Below, piece by piece: positions 21,670-31,803 of a stretch of DNA of 64,000 bases. Position numbers and translations under genes: made by a program. Under the pieces are notes generated by a model. The model saw only the letters and a program-made list of their open reading frames with translations. It ran no database searches and had not been told where the DNA came from. Positions within the stretch are counted from its first letter, which is position 1, and the number at the start of each line of letters is the position of its first letter. Source of the DNA: Acorus gramineus (lineage: Eukaryota; Streptophyta; Magnoliopsida; Acorales; Acoraceae); assembly GCA_030737835.1 (NCBI GenBank), contig CM060847.1:16654656-16718655 (forward strand), given 5' to 3'.

Positions 21670-22154
21670 TAGGGCCGCAACTCGGACAGATTGAGTTCAG
21701 ATTGAGGCCAACCCAAATCCAATCTGAATTTCAAGATTTTCATCCCTTACCTGACCTAACACGGTGACTATAATCCGAACCCAACCCATGTCAAAAATTG
21801 TCTACCCGAACCTAACCCGCAGAACCAATTTTTTGGTATTTTTGATAAGAGGAAGAGAGAGAGATCCAACATAACAAGTTAACTACCTTCCTGAAGGAGG
21901 GAGAGGGAGAGGGAGAGGGAGAGAGAGAGAGTGTGATCATCACCAATTTTGGGTATTTTTTTGAAGGGGATAGAGAGAGATCCAACAACATTACTAGGCT
22001 TTTGGGTTTTTCTTTCGAAGAAGAAGAAGGGAGAGAGAGACCTCCAACAACATTAACTTTTTTTTTTTCTTTTTTGTGAAGGACAAAGACAGATCTAACA
22101 TCAACAGTCATTTTTTGGGTTTTGTTTTGAAGGAGGAGAGACAGATTTAGTGTT
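21670..22154. mobile_element. Inverted, truncated copy B of the minisatellite TIR element
   Basis: Starts TAGGGCCGCAACTCGG, matching the inward-read right end of the element at 16497-17247. It continues with the same AACCCAAATCC / AACCCAACCC-type subterminal sequence. A minisatellite on the complementary strand follows (GAAGGAGGGAGAGAGAGATCCAACAACATTA, about 21830-22150, with a GA-rich run at 21894-21931). The other terminus is missing; Copia-like sequence begins instead. Confidence 0.5.
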
Positions 22155-22545
22155 CCATAGTCACATGTTTATATACCTTGTTAGTACCACATTGAACCTT
22201 GTCTAATTTTCAAGACAAAGGTTCAGTTCTACTAAATGTGATCAATTTTCCTTCACATACCTTAACCCCATTCCATTATATGAATTTTGAATCATCTTCA
22301 TGCCAAGACCCTTAGTCAAAGGATCAGTCAAATTTTTTTTCGACTCTACATAGTCGACAGTGATTACTCCACTTTTGCATAATTGTCTCACTCATTGATG
22401 CATTAGACTCACATGTCTAGATGTTTCATTGTATGTTTTCCAATGAATTCTTCATATAGTTGCTTGGCTATCACAATTAATCATAATAGCTAGGAATGGC
22501 TTCATCCAAAATGAGTATATCATATAACATATTAAGTCATTTTGC
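22155..22545 (-). pseudogene. Copia RNase H fragment
   Basis: Reading the minus strand gives a broken translation with the order typical of the Copia RNase H end: a SQATI-like segment, HVSLMHQWVRQ-like sequence, then VDYVESKKN and DPLTKGLGMKM, interrupted by stops and frame changes. No LTR is recognisable nearby. It is a decayed solitary scrap. Confidence 0.6.
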
Positions 22546-24654
22546 TTCTTTACAAGCGCCCGACCTCTCTAATTCTCTGTTGGGGTGGGTTGCAGATAAA
22601 GAACTTGGACTTCATTTTTTTTTCCCTCTCATTTAGTTTCTTCGCCATGGATGCTGTTGATTGGCTTCTAGGTGTATCTTCTGTGTTTGATAGTCTCAGC
22701 GTAGATCTAAATCCTAGAACTTCTTGTTTTTAGGTTTCATGTTAGAATGTGTGTTCCATGTTGATTGTATACCCCGGAAACCACTACTGCATTTTAACAA
22801 AGAGAGAATTATGAATTGAATCTTGTAAAGTACAAATATTTGTGATCTCTCTTTTGTCTATGTTTTCTTCTTCTTTTCTTTCTGAACTGCTGGTAAGATT
22901 TGAACACTTATCACAGGTTGTACATATGAATTTTAACTTATACCTCCAATGCTCATAGAGGTTATCTAATTTATTATATTTAGGTGTCGTTTATATAGTG
23001 ATATAAGTTATTATGGGATTTATAACTATTCTAGGAATAGATAATTATAATAGTGGAATAAATGTGATTGGTTATGTTTTTAGTTATTCACGTTAGGAAA
23101 CATAATAATAAAGTTTTTCTTATTTGGTTGACTATAGATAATTCACAAATAAAATGTAAATAAGATGTGAATAATAACTTATAAACGGTATAAAAATGAC
23201 TTGATGTTTAACAACCTGATTTATAAAAAGAAGTGACAATTGATTTGACACATGAATTTTTTTTACTTATTCTCCCCCCTTTTCACTATCTTATAAAGTC
23301 TGATGTTAGTACTGATTGAGAGGAGAGAACAGTTGGTTTCTGAAGAAGAGTTCATTGAAATCATTAATAAATTACAGTATAATAAAAACTGTAATGGTAT
23401 TATAAATCCTGAGAGATTGATTATGATAAAAAAAAAAATTACATCAATCACTCCTACTCTCTTTTATATAACCACATATTATAAAATTGATATTTAAAAA
23501 AAAAAATGTATATATTATGTCAAATGTCAGACACAAATAATTGGACTACTGAAGAATCCAACTCTTCTGGCCTTCAGGAACAACAAATTCTCAGGTGGGT
23601 TGGTTCAGTCACTCCAATACATGGACTCAATTCAAGATAGGCTACTCCCGAACAAAAAAGCACCTATACAAATTATGATTTACATAATAAAGAAACTAAG
23701 AATTATTAACAAAAAAATATTGTTTGTGAAGAGCTAGAGAGCCTCTTTGCAATCTCATCACACAAAATCCTAATCATAAAAACCTGAATCACCAAGAATT
23801 GCAAAAACCCAAAATATGTAGGACTTGAACTGTTGAAAGGTCCACAATTCTATCCTTAAAAAAGAGAGAAGATGGGACCAAATGTAACTCATGTTCTGGC
23901 ACAACCTTGGCTGGAGGCTCAGAGAACAAAAGCATTCTTATGTTGAATATCTTTATAGAGAGTCCAAAATCCATATCATATTACCCAAATGAAATGCTCT
24001 AACAGCAGTAAATAAAACACCACAACCATGGTAAGCAAATAATAAAGAGGGATTATTTGTATAATCAGCTGCAAAGATTTGATAGATCCATTGTTCAAAA
24101 TTACAATTTCGGATTGGAGGGCCTCCTAATTACATAAAAGTCAATGACTCAACAAATTATATATGACAATTCCCTGAAAAAAACCAGTATAAACCCCAAC
24201 ATCTTCGCGGGATCCATTTCCCCTTCTGCTGTGCCCAAGCAGAATTGCCAAGTGAAAGAAAAAAAATTAGGCAATGGATAGGTTTACAGGGAACCAAGGA
24301 ATTTATATACCAATAGTGAGCAAAACAAAATAAGAGCCACAAAAATGGTTGGGCCTTCTTTACCCAGTTTATTTCACAATTATTACCCAACGAACATGTG
24401 CTGCCAGACGACACTCTTAGACAATGAAAGCAGTGGCCTTTGGAGAGAAACATAGTTCGATTGGAAGTCCCGAATCTCAATGCTTTAAGATAAAACAGCA
24501 TTAGCCCATGGAATACAACATCACCTGATTTGCCATCCAACTTGCTGTACAATTACTGAATATTATGTCTATGTACTTGTGAAAGTGTGATTTTCAGGAA
24601 CCTCAATTATCCTTCATTTTCATCGTCCCATGCACATTGGCAGGATTTAGACTT
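22546..24654. other. Intergenic and probable 3' UTR of the HAC-like locus
   Basis: No gene was accepted. 22990-23220 resembles the ATAAG/ATAACTATTCTAGGAATAG sequence of the MITEs at 46.5-49.6 kb, but I could not define ends. 23520-24654 lies just downstream of the HAC-like stop codon and has small minus-strand frames (24157-24552 and 23789-23974) without recognisable motifs, plausibly untranslated exon or flank. Confidence 0.35.
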
Positions 24655-25043
24655 TCATTCTTTCATCACATATTCTCGCAGGTCCCTATGAAATAACCAG
24701 TGTTACAGGTCGATCTAAATAATTGTCAAGAGAGGAAAAACACAATACAAGATTTGAGAAAGAGAAAGAGCTCAATCAGGAAAACTCACTTGCAGCGCGG
24801 AACAAGGCAGTCCAAGTCAGTACAAGAGCTAGCATGATGACGCAAAATCATCCACACTTTTTTACAGCTCTGACAGCCTCCAGCAGCGCGAATCTTGCAG
24901 TTGACACAATGGTGGAATATTTTTTTATACTTCAAACAGTGCATATGGTTGCATGTACGATCCTCACACTGTGCTGCGTGCTTTAGTAAACATTCGTGAA
25001 ACAGAAAAAACTTATCATCACATTGACAGAAGATTTCAAAGAG
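24655..25043 (-). CDS. HAC: HAC-like locus, 3' exons encoding the TAZ2 zinc finger
   Basis: The exon ending at 24790 (donor AA|GTGAGT) joins cleanly to a last exon at 24655-24685 (acceptor CATAG|G, stop TGA). The encoded sequence has every ligand of a TAZ domain in order: HAAQC, RTC, HMHC, HHCVNCK, GGCQSCK, HHASSC, DLDC and LVPRCK, then DLREYVMKE. The 5' limit of the larger exon is not settled: the frame is open back to 25043 and several AG acceptors are possible. In HAC proteins TAZ2 is the C-terminal protein-interaction module. Here it is separated from the rest of the gene by a Copia insertion and lies downstream of a stop codon, so its expression is doubtful although its sequence is intact. 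Confidence 0.75.
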
Positions 25044-26411
25044 TCACTAGATGAAGAAAACGCAGCAGAAGTGCAAAGGCTGATACGATGCAGATCCAAA
25101 GAGCCAATAATATATAATTTTAAAAAGTTTCATGTTAAATTTGAGTATAACATCAAATCCATAATTGGATGGATAGGTGGAGGTAGTCAAGAAATTCATT
25201 GCATTGAGGCCATGAGGCCACTCTCCAAAAGAACCGGAAACAAGGAATTATGCCCACGTGAATGAAATCCATGAGGATATGAGGTAAAGGTGAATTGGTG
25301 GGGTGCAAGAAGTTGGGATCATCAAGGCAGATCTGATGAGGATCTGTGTCATAAAATATTAAGTGGGCTCTGATCATGAGTCAAATATTCCATAGTTAGA
25401 GAGATGGTGAGTCAAAGAAAGGTTGACATTCTCTTTGCCTGCAAGAAACCACAAGGATGTTTCCAAGGTGCTTGGTTGGAAGCTGTAGAGCATAGATACG
25501 GACACAGGGACACAGGCACAACATGATACGAACACAGTAACATGGAGATTTTTGTAAAACTAGAACATGGATGGAACAAAGGCACATCAATGAATAAGAA
25601 ATCAATGATATGTATATTATATTATGATTATATGAATATATGGAACTCACACCCATAAACTACAAAAAAAAAAAAGTAGATACAACTATAACGGTGTGTC
25701 AACTATCACCTACATTTAAGATTTAATATCATTTGATTTCATGTGTCGTATGTCCATGCTGCATCCATCATGTGTCCAATATGTGCCTTTAAAAAATTAT
25801 TTTTGAATTTTTGATATGTAATGGAACATGCGTGTCAAACACGGACATGGCATGTTTGTTAAAGTGTGTGTTTCTTAGTTTGAAGGAGAATTTGTTTGAT
25901 GATTGGGTGGCACTCAAGCAGGAGTTGCAGGTGGATGGGTTGTCAGGGGAATCAGTCGACCACAGCCATGGATCACGCACAATTGGGTAGGTTCTCAGTC
26001 TGATTTTCACTGATCTGGATGATGGTTTTCTGTATTTAAGGGATCTATGGCCTTAATAATGAGGTTGAGCAGATAGCCATGTATGATGAGCTAAAAGATA
26101 ACTTGAGGAGCTCAAGAATTAACCCAGGTTTGTTCTCTCTCATCACAACAATGACCTACCAGTGTTAAAAATATCACATAATGAAGAAATGACCCTTAAT
26201 TTACACATGGAGGGTGTTGCAATCCTGAATGTTTCCAATTGATCAGGCCAACTAAGACATAAACTAGATGAATCTACTGAAGGTTATTGACCTATCAGCC
26301 TCCTTGATGGGGTGTCAATGATCAGCACTAAGAAGTTACCTGACAGGATGAAGCTAATCAATGTTGCAATGGTTTCTAATAAGGAGTGAAACAAGAGATC
26401 ACCGAAAGATA
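25044..26411. other. Probable intron of the HAC-like locus
   Basis: AT-rich sequence between the TAZ2 exon and the Copia insertion. The only coding-like content is on the opposite strand (25879-26132). Confidence 0.4.
25879..26132 (+). pseudogene. Two coding-like blocks on the strand opposite HAC
   Basis: After TTTCTTAG a frame gives KENLFDDWVALKQELQVDG and more, up to a donor-like GG|GTAGGT (25986). About 55 bp later, after TATTTAAG, a frame reads IYGLNNEVEQIAMYDELKD up to CCAG|GTTTG (about 26132). Each block looks like real protein, but joining them at these sites shifts the frame by one, so this is more likely a decayed fragment than a functional gene. I do not recognise the family. Confidence 0.35.
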
Positions 26412-26416
26412 CTTAC

Positions 26417-26703
26417 AGAAGAAATAAATGGAATAATTTTGTATTAAGTAATGGAGGCCGAAAGGTCCCTTATATAGTTACAAGATGTACAAACCCTAAA
26501 ACAGAAAAAGACCAAAATACCCATGACAAAAATTCGAGTCGGGGGCGCTGCCCCCGAACCCCCGTACGCCCACAATCGGTGATTCCCCACATGGGCCTGT
26601 TGTCCGGCCCGGGGGGGGCCTGCGGCCCATGGGGGGCGTTGCCCCCCAACCCCCGGGCCTCCGGGAATAGGCCCAACAACAGGCCTATCCAATAACTCCA
26701 ATA
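26417..26703 (-). repeat. 3' LTR of the young Copia
   Basis: 287 bp. Hairpins at 26540-26556 and 26631-26647. Otherwise near-identical to the 5' LTR. Confidence 0.93.
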
Positions 26704-26710
26704 CTCCCCC

Positions 26711-27384
26711 TCAAGTTGGAGCGAAGATATCAAGCAAGCCCAACTTGATCAAGCTAGAACGAAGAACAGAGGGACCAACGGACTTGGTGAACATATCAGC
26801 AAGTTGCTCGTTGGAAGAGACAAATGCCGTGTCAATGGCGCCTGACTGTACTTTCTCTCGAAGAAAGTGAATGTCAACCTCAATGTGTTTGGTCCGCTCA
26901 TGAAGAACTGAGTCTGAGGCAAGCATAATGGCAGATCGGTTATCACAAAACAAAGTAGATGAACCAGCTACAGGGAATCCCAACTCTGTCAAAAGAGAGC
27001 GCAACCAAATGATCTCACATGTGCCTTGGGCCATGGCACGATATTCTGCCTCAGCAGAAGAACGAGAGACAACACTCTGTTTCTTACTTTTCCAGGAAAT
27101 AAGGTTGTTCCCATGGAAAGTACAGAAACCGGAGGTGGATCGACGATCAGTGAGTGAACCAGCATAATCTGCATCAGTGTAACAAGAAATGATAGGCTGA
27201 GCACTAGTAGCATAGAATAAGCCAAGACCTGGGCATGACTTCAAGTATCGGAGAATCCGGTAAACAGCATCTAGGTGAGAAGTCCGTGGGGCATGCATGA
27301 ATTGACTCACCACGCTGACAGCAAAAGTCAAATCAGGTCTAGTATTCGTCAAGTAAATCAAACGTCCCACTAGACGCTGATACA
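26711..27384 (-). CDS. Copia RNase H, displaced frame
   Basis: Continues the RT connection and RNase H (SSAEAEYRAMAQGTCE, DNRSAIMLASD, ERTKHIEVDIHFLRE, EQLADMFTKS) in a frame shifted against the upstream polyprotein near 27385. No ATG opens it, so the break is best read as a single-base indel rather than a separate gene; programmed shifting is unusual for this group. Confidence 0.88.
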
Positions 27385-30300
27385 AGAAGGATCTGGTAGA
27401 AGGTCGCCTGATTCAACATGAAGGCGATGGTTCTGGTCCATAGGAGAAGTGGCAGGGCGACATCCAAGCATACCGGTATCCTCAAGAAGGTCAAGAGTGT
27501 ATTTTCGCTGGGAGAGTGAAATACCATGGCGTGAGCGAGCAATCTCAATCCCCAAAAAATACCGAAGAGGACCTAAATCCTTCACATCAAACGCATGTCC
27601 AAGCTCAGTCTTCACTCTAACAATGTAATCAGCATCATCTCCTGTGATAATGATATCATCCACGTAAACTAGAACAATGGTGCACCGTCCATTACTTCGA
27701 CGAATGAAGCAAGTATGATCAGCATGACAACGAGTGAATCCAAGAGAGAGAATGATTACACTGAATCTTTGAAACCATGCTCTTGGTGATTGCTTCAGTC
27801 CATATAGAGACTTGAGAAGAAGACAGACCTTCCCGGAATACTCCCCCTGAAGACGAAAACCAGGCGGAGGATCCATATAAATTTTCTCTGTCAAGTCGCC
27901 ATGAAGAAAAGCATTCTTCACATCCATCTGATGAAGAGGCCAGTTGTGACAAGCAGCAAGAGAGATAAGAAGCCGAACGGTAGTCAGCTTGGCAACAGGA
28001 GCAAATGTAGCATGGAAATCCTTCCCTGGAGTCTGAGTGAAACCTTTTGCAACAAGGCGTGCCTTATAGCGCTCAACAGCCCCATCAGCCTTGTATTTTA
28101 CTGTGAAAACCCATCGACAACCAACAGTTCTCTCCCCTGGTGGAAGATCAACTAACGCCCACGTATGATTTTTCTGCAAGGCATCCATCTCTGCGGTCAT
28201 AGCGGCGGTCCAAAGAGGATCCTGTAATGCCTCAATTACAGTACGAGGAATACGGATAGACGATGTAGCAGCTAGGTAAGCTCTGTAGGAATCTGAAAGT
28301 CCCTGATAAGAAACAAACTGGGCAAGAGGATGAGCAGTGACACAACTCCGACGACCTTTGCGAAGAGCAATAGGTACATCAGAGTCAGATGGAGGCAAAT
28401 CAGAAACAGAATATGGAGTGATCAAGGAAGAGGATATACCTGAGTCCGAGGAGGATGTCGACAAGTGAGCAGGAGAGAGAGGTGGTCGAGGTCTACGAGT
28501 GTATACAATAAGAGGAGACTGTGGTGGTGATGACTGTGGATGGAACGACTGTGGTGGTGGCGATCGTGGCTGTGGCAAAGGCAATGGCTGAAAAAATGAT
28601 GCCGGTCGAACTGGTGAAGAAGAATGTTGCAGAACCGTGTCAGAAAAATATGGCACATCCTCAAAAAATGTAACATCAAGGGAATGGAACAATCTCCGAG
28701 AAATAGGATCATAGCATCTATATCCTTTGGACATGGTGGAATAACCAAGGAAAACACAACGTATAGACTTATCATCAAGCTTGGTGCGTGAGGGTCCCCT
28801 ATCCTGAACAAAACAAGTACACCCGAAGACTCGAGGAGTGATGGGGAAAAGAGTACGACTAGGATACAAAACATGGAAGGGAACTTGACCTCCTAAAGTA
28901 CGACTGGGAGTCCGATTAGTCAAAAAAGCAGCAGTGAGGACTGTCATACTCCAATAGGACTTTGGAACACTCATTCCTCGAAGGAGACAACGAACCACAT
29001 TCATGAGATGACGATTCTTGCGTTCCGCCACCCCATTTTGCTCAGGTGTATATGGACAAGTCAACTGTTGAAGGATTCCCAACTCATTCAAATGAGACCG
29101 AAAAGAATCCGAGACATACTCCCCCCCATTATCAGACCTGATACTCTTGACAGTAATGTTAAACTGTGTTTTAATCATGCGTAAAAAATTAATACACTGA
29201 GAGGATACCTCAGACCGAGATTTAAGAAGATAAACCCAAGTATATCTAGAAAAATCATCAATGAATGTCAAGTAATATCTATGACCACCAAAAGCAGTAA
29301 CAGGAGAGGGACCCCACACATCAGAATGAATCAAATCAAACAACCCAGAAGCTTTATTCATACGAGAAATATAAGTAGTACGGGTATGTTTAGAAAGCTC
29401 ACACACAGCACATTGAAATTTATGAGTCTTACATGAAGAGCGAAAAGTAGGAAATAAAGAACATAGATGCTGAAAATTGGCATGTCCTAAACGAGCATGC
29501 CATAAATCTAGAGATTGTAAAGAAAAACTATGCGAATGATCAGTGGACAAAATGGAAGCATGGGCCGTGGTGGGTGGTTCTCCGAAGACGTAAAGGCCAT
29601 CTCTCTCATACCCCTTGCCAAAAATCCTCCGTGTACTCAGGTCCTGAAAAACGCAATGATCAGGGTAAAAAATCACTGAACAGTTTAAAGCCTTAGTCAA
29701 TTGGCTAACAGAAAGAAGGTTAAGAGCAAGATTGGGAACATGTAACACAGAGTGTAATGATAAAGAGGAAGATAAAGGAACGGTACCCTTACTGATGACA
29801 GGTGTAAGTGAGCCATCAGCAAGGCGTACCTCTCTGTGTATAGAAGGTGATGTCAAGGGAACAAACAATCGAGACTCACCAGACATGTGTTCTGTAGCGC
29901 CTGAATCAATGACCCAAGTAGGAGACCCTGATTGGTTAACATGGTAGGCGGAGGGGATACCTGAGGTAGAGGAAGAAGCAGCAGAGGATGTTGGACCAGC
30001 ATTAGAGAGACCAGCATGAGAGACATGAGAGGCAAGACTCTCCCGAACCATAGCATCAATATGGTTCTGAATATTACGCATATCAAAGGACCCAGATGGA
30101 GCAGAGGGGGCATCACCCGGAACCAAGGCATCAGCAACAGCAGCACGAGGGGCAGACGAAGTAGCTCCAACATTGTGAGATCGCATCAAGTGTGGGTACA
30201 GAATAAAACATCTGACTTTTTCATGACCTGTTTTTCCACAGTGGCCACAAGTCACAATATTGCCGCGTCCACGTCCACGACCACGACCACGACCGCGACC

Positions 30301-31071
30301 ACTATCCCCGTGGCCGCGAGAGTCATATCCAGAAGTGGCCGCCAATGCCATCTGATCACCGAGGGTTCTAGTGGTCGCTGAGGAAGAGATCTGACGGCGA
30401 TGCTCATCACCCTCAATAATAGCAAATGCCTCGAATAGAGAAGGAAGTGGTGTGGTATTCAAGATCTGAACACGAAGAGATTCGAACTCTGATCGAAGGC
30501 CCATAAGAAACGCATATGTCTGTTGGCGTTGTAGTCGGCCAACCACAATCGTGGCAGCCTCCTTAGGCAACTCCGAGAGAGGCTCATAGTGGGCAAGTTC
30601 CTCCCAACGAGCCTGCAGAAATCCAAAATAATCGGTAACTGATTGGGTACCTTGGGTGGCCTGGGCAATATCCTTGTACAACTCATAGATCCGTGAGTCA
30701 TTCCTGGCATGACCATAGGTCTTCTTCAACGCAGCCCATAGAGAGTCGACCGTATCATGATACATGAACATATTGTAGATCCGGGTCTCCATGGAGTTGA
30801 AAAGCCAACCTAGAACCGTACAGTTGTTGATCTCCCACTGATTGAAAGTCGTATCGGTTTCTGCTGGCTTGTTAATGGTGCCAAGAAGAAGGCCTGACAT
30901 ACCTCGACTACCCAAATATAATCGAACAGAACGCGACCAGGACGGATAATTTCGTCCATCAAGAAGCACGGTGGTAATCCGTTGAGCATGAGAATTGTGC
31001 CCTAACGGAATGGTGGTGTCCTTGATCTCCACACCCGACAGTGGCGTGGGGTCTTTCGGCGTTTTGTCCAT
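27370..31071 (-). CDS. Copia Gag-Pol polyprotein, first frame
   Basis: ATG at 31071 (a longer frame to 31083 would need a non-ATG start). Order: Gag of the copia type (about 30-230), an RG-repeat stretch (259-269), a CCHC zinc knuckle (275-288, CGHCGKTGHEKVRC), the aspartic protease DSGA (389-392), the integrase HHCC zinc region (HARLGHANFQHL, CAVCELSK) and a DDE core (IHSDVWGP, RSDNGGEY, EQNGVAERKNR). Reverse transcriptase follows, with RYKARLVAKGFTQ and the catalytic YVDD. The frame then stops at 27370, with RNase H continuing in another frame. Intact catalytic motifs mean the copy decayed very recently or is competent except for that break. Confidence 0.93.
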   Translation of the reverse strand: MDKTPKDPTPLSGVEIKDTTIPLGHNSHAQRITTVLLDGRNYPSWSRSVRLYLGSRGMSGLLLGTINKPAETDTTFNQWEINNCTVLGWLFNSMETRIYNMFMYHDTVDSLWAALKKTYGHARNDSRIYELYKDIAQATQGTQSVTDYFGFLQARWEELAHYEPLSELPKEAATIVVGRLQRQQTYAFLMGLRSEFESLRVQILNTTPLPSLFEAFAIIEGDEHRRQISSSATTRTLGDQMALAATSGYDSRGHGDSGRGRGRGRGRGRGNIVTCGHCGKTGHEKVRCFILYPHLMRSHNVGATSSAPRAAVADALVPGDAPSAPSGSFDMRNIQNHIDAMVRESLASHVSHAGLSNAGPTSSAASSSTSGIPSAYHVNQSGSPTWVIDSGATEHMSGESRLFVPLTSPSIHREVRLADGSLTPVISKGTVPLSSSLSLHSVLHVPNLALNLLSVSQLTKALNCSVIFYPDHCVFQDLSTRRIFGKGYERDGLYVFGEPPTTAHASILSTDHSHSFSLQSLDLWHARLGHANFQHLCSLFPTFRSSCKTHKFQCAVCELSKHTRTTYISRMNKASGLFDLIHSDVWGPSPVTAFGGHRYYLTFIDDFSRYTWVYLLKSRSEVSSQCINFLRMIKTQFNITVKSIRSDNGGEYVSDSFRSHLNELGILQQLTCPYTPEQNGVAERKNRHLMNVVRCLLRGMSVPKSYWSMTVLTAAFLTNRTPSRTLGGQVPFHVLYPSRTLFPITPRVFGCTCFVQDRGPSRTKLDDKSIRCVFLGYSTMSKGYRCYDPISRRLFHSLDVTFFEDVPYFSDTVLQHSSSPVRPASFFQPLPLPQPRSPPPQSFHPQSSPPQSPLIVYTRRPRPPLSPAHLSTSSSDSGISSSLITPYSVSDLPPSDSDVPIALRKGRRSCVTAHPLAQFVSYQGLSDSYRAYLAATSSIRIPRTVIEALQDPLWTAAMTAEMDALQKNHTWALVDLPPGERTVGCRWVFTVKYKADGAVERYKARLVAKGFTQTPGKDFHATFAPVAKLTTVRLLISLAACHNWPLHQMDVKNAFLHGDLTEKIYMDPPPGFRLQGEYSGKVCLLLKSLYGLKQSPRAWFQRFSVIILSLGFTRCHADHTCFIRRSNGRCTIVLVYVDDIIITGDDADYIVRVKTELGHAFDVKDLGPLRYFLGIEIARSRHGISLSQRKYTLDLLEDTGMLGCRPATSPMDQNHRLHVESGDLLPDPSCISV

Positions 31072-31170
31072 TGCGAACCTCAAATCTCGACCCGAGAGAG
31101 GAAAAGATAATAGAGATCACCACGACCCGTGATGGAAAAAAAAAAATCGTGAAACCCTAGGGTTTCTTTG

Positions 31171-31184
31171 TGGCTCTGATACCA
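31171..31184 (-). other. Primer-binding site (initiator tRNA-Met type)
   Basis: TGGTATCAGAGCCA directly follows the 5' LTR on the element strand, the classical plant Copia PBS. Confidence 0.9.
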
Positions 31185-31484
31185 AGAAGAAATAAATGGA
31201 ATAATTTTGTATTAGTAATGGAGGCCGAAAGGTCCCTTATATAGTTACAAGATGTACAAACCCTAAAACAGAAAAAGACCAAAATACCCATGACAAAAAT
31301 TCGAGTCGGGGGCGCTGCCCCCGAACCCCCGTACGCCCACAATCGGTGATTCCCCACATGGGCCTGTTGTTGGGCCTATTCCCTCCGGCCCGGGGGGGGC
31401 CTTCGGCCCATGGGGGGCGTTGCCCCCCAACCCCCGGGCCTCCGGGAATAGGCCCAACAACAGGCCTATCCAATAACTCCAATA
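31185..31484 (-). repeat. 5' LTR of the young Copia
   Basis: 300 bp. Contains two perfect GC-rich hairpins (31307-31323 and 31412-31428) and an extra block TTGGGCCTATTCCC that the 3' LTR lacks. Confidence 0.93.
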
Positions 31485-31489
31485 CTTAC

Positions 31490-31803
31490 ATGCATAGGTG
31501 GCGGACATTTAAAATTTTTACTCTGATTAACGAAAGATCATACTAAAAATAAAAACATTTTGGTAGTTGTGATGAAATACTTCTGACTTATATGCTTATG
31601 GAATTCAAATTAATTGGAAGACAAGGGATTATGGGAATACCATCAGGCTTTGTTGATGATAAATCTGTTTGCTCTGCACAATTAATGTCTTGTCATTTGT
31701 GATGGGACTATTGCTCCTGTAACAAGAACTATATTAGAATGAAATCAACACAAGCCAGGCATTGCCATCCATGACCCACTTCAAACTCATATTTGCAGAT
31801 ACT
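31490..31803 (-). pseudogene. Decayed ZZ2 region of the HAC-like gene
   Basis: Directly after the in-frame TAA the same frame continues SICKYEFEVGHGWQCLACVDF, clearly the start of the second ZZ finger. It then meets another stop. A further segment in a shifted frame (about 31600-31690) has weak resemblance to the remainder. A possible 53-nt exon (31490-31542, LIRVKILNVRHLC) resembles the segment before TAZ2 and would end at the splice donor AT|GTAAGT, whose GTAAG is the Copia target site. The reading is inferential. Confidence 0.5.

Larger units (their letters stand above)
26417..31484 (-). mobile_element. Young Copia retrotransposon with non-TGCA (TA...CT) LTR ends
   Basis: LTRs at 26417-26703 and 31185-31484 start TATTGGAG and end TTCTTCT on the element strand. 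The 5-bp TSD reads CTTAC in plus-strand terms (26412-26416 and 31485-31489), GTAAG on the element strand. Outside one 13-14-bp length difference and a 1-bp indel, I see about one substitution between the LTRs, so the insertion is recent. The primer-binding site TGGTATCAGAGCCA (minus strand, 31171-31184) matches initiator tRNA-Met; the polypurine tract TTGAGGGGGAG lies at 26704-26714. It is nearly full-coding with one frame break. It lies in the same orientation as the HAC-like locus it interrupts. Confidence 0.95.

Noticed and set aside
22542-22733. 63-codon plus-strand frame with AMDAVDWLLGVSSVF
   Set aside because: Looked exon-like at first, but no acceptor/donor pair, homologue or neighbouring exon could be supported.
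24157-24552. 131-codon minus-strand frame downstream of the HAC-like stop
   Set aside because: No domain or splice evidence; lies in the presumed 3' UTR or flank.
28422-28874. 150-codon histidine/leucine-rich minus frame
   Set aside because: Shadow frame within the Copia polyprotein.
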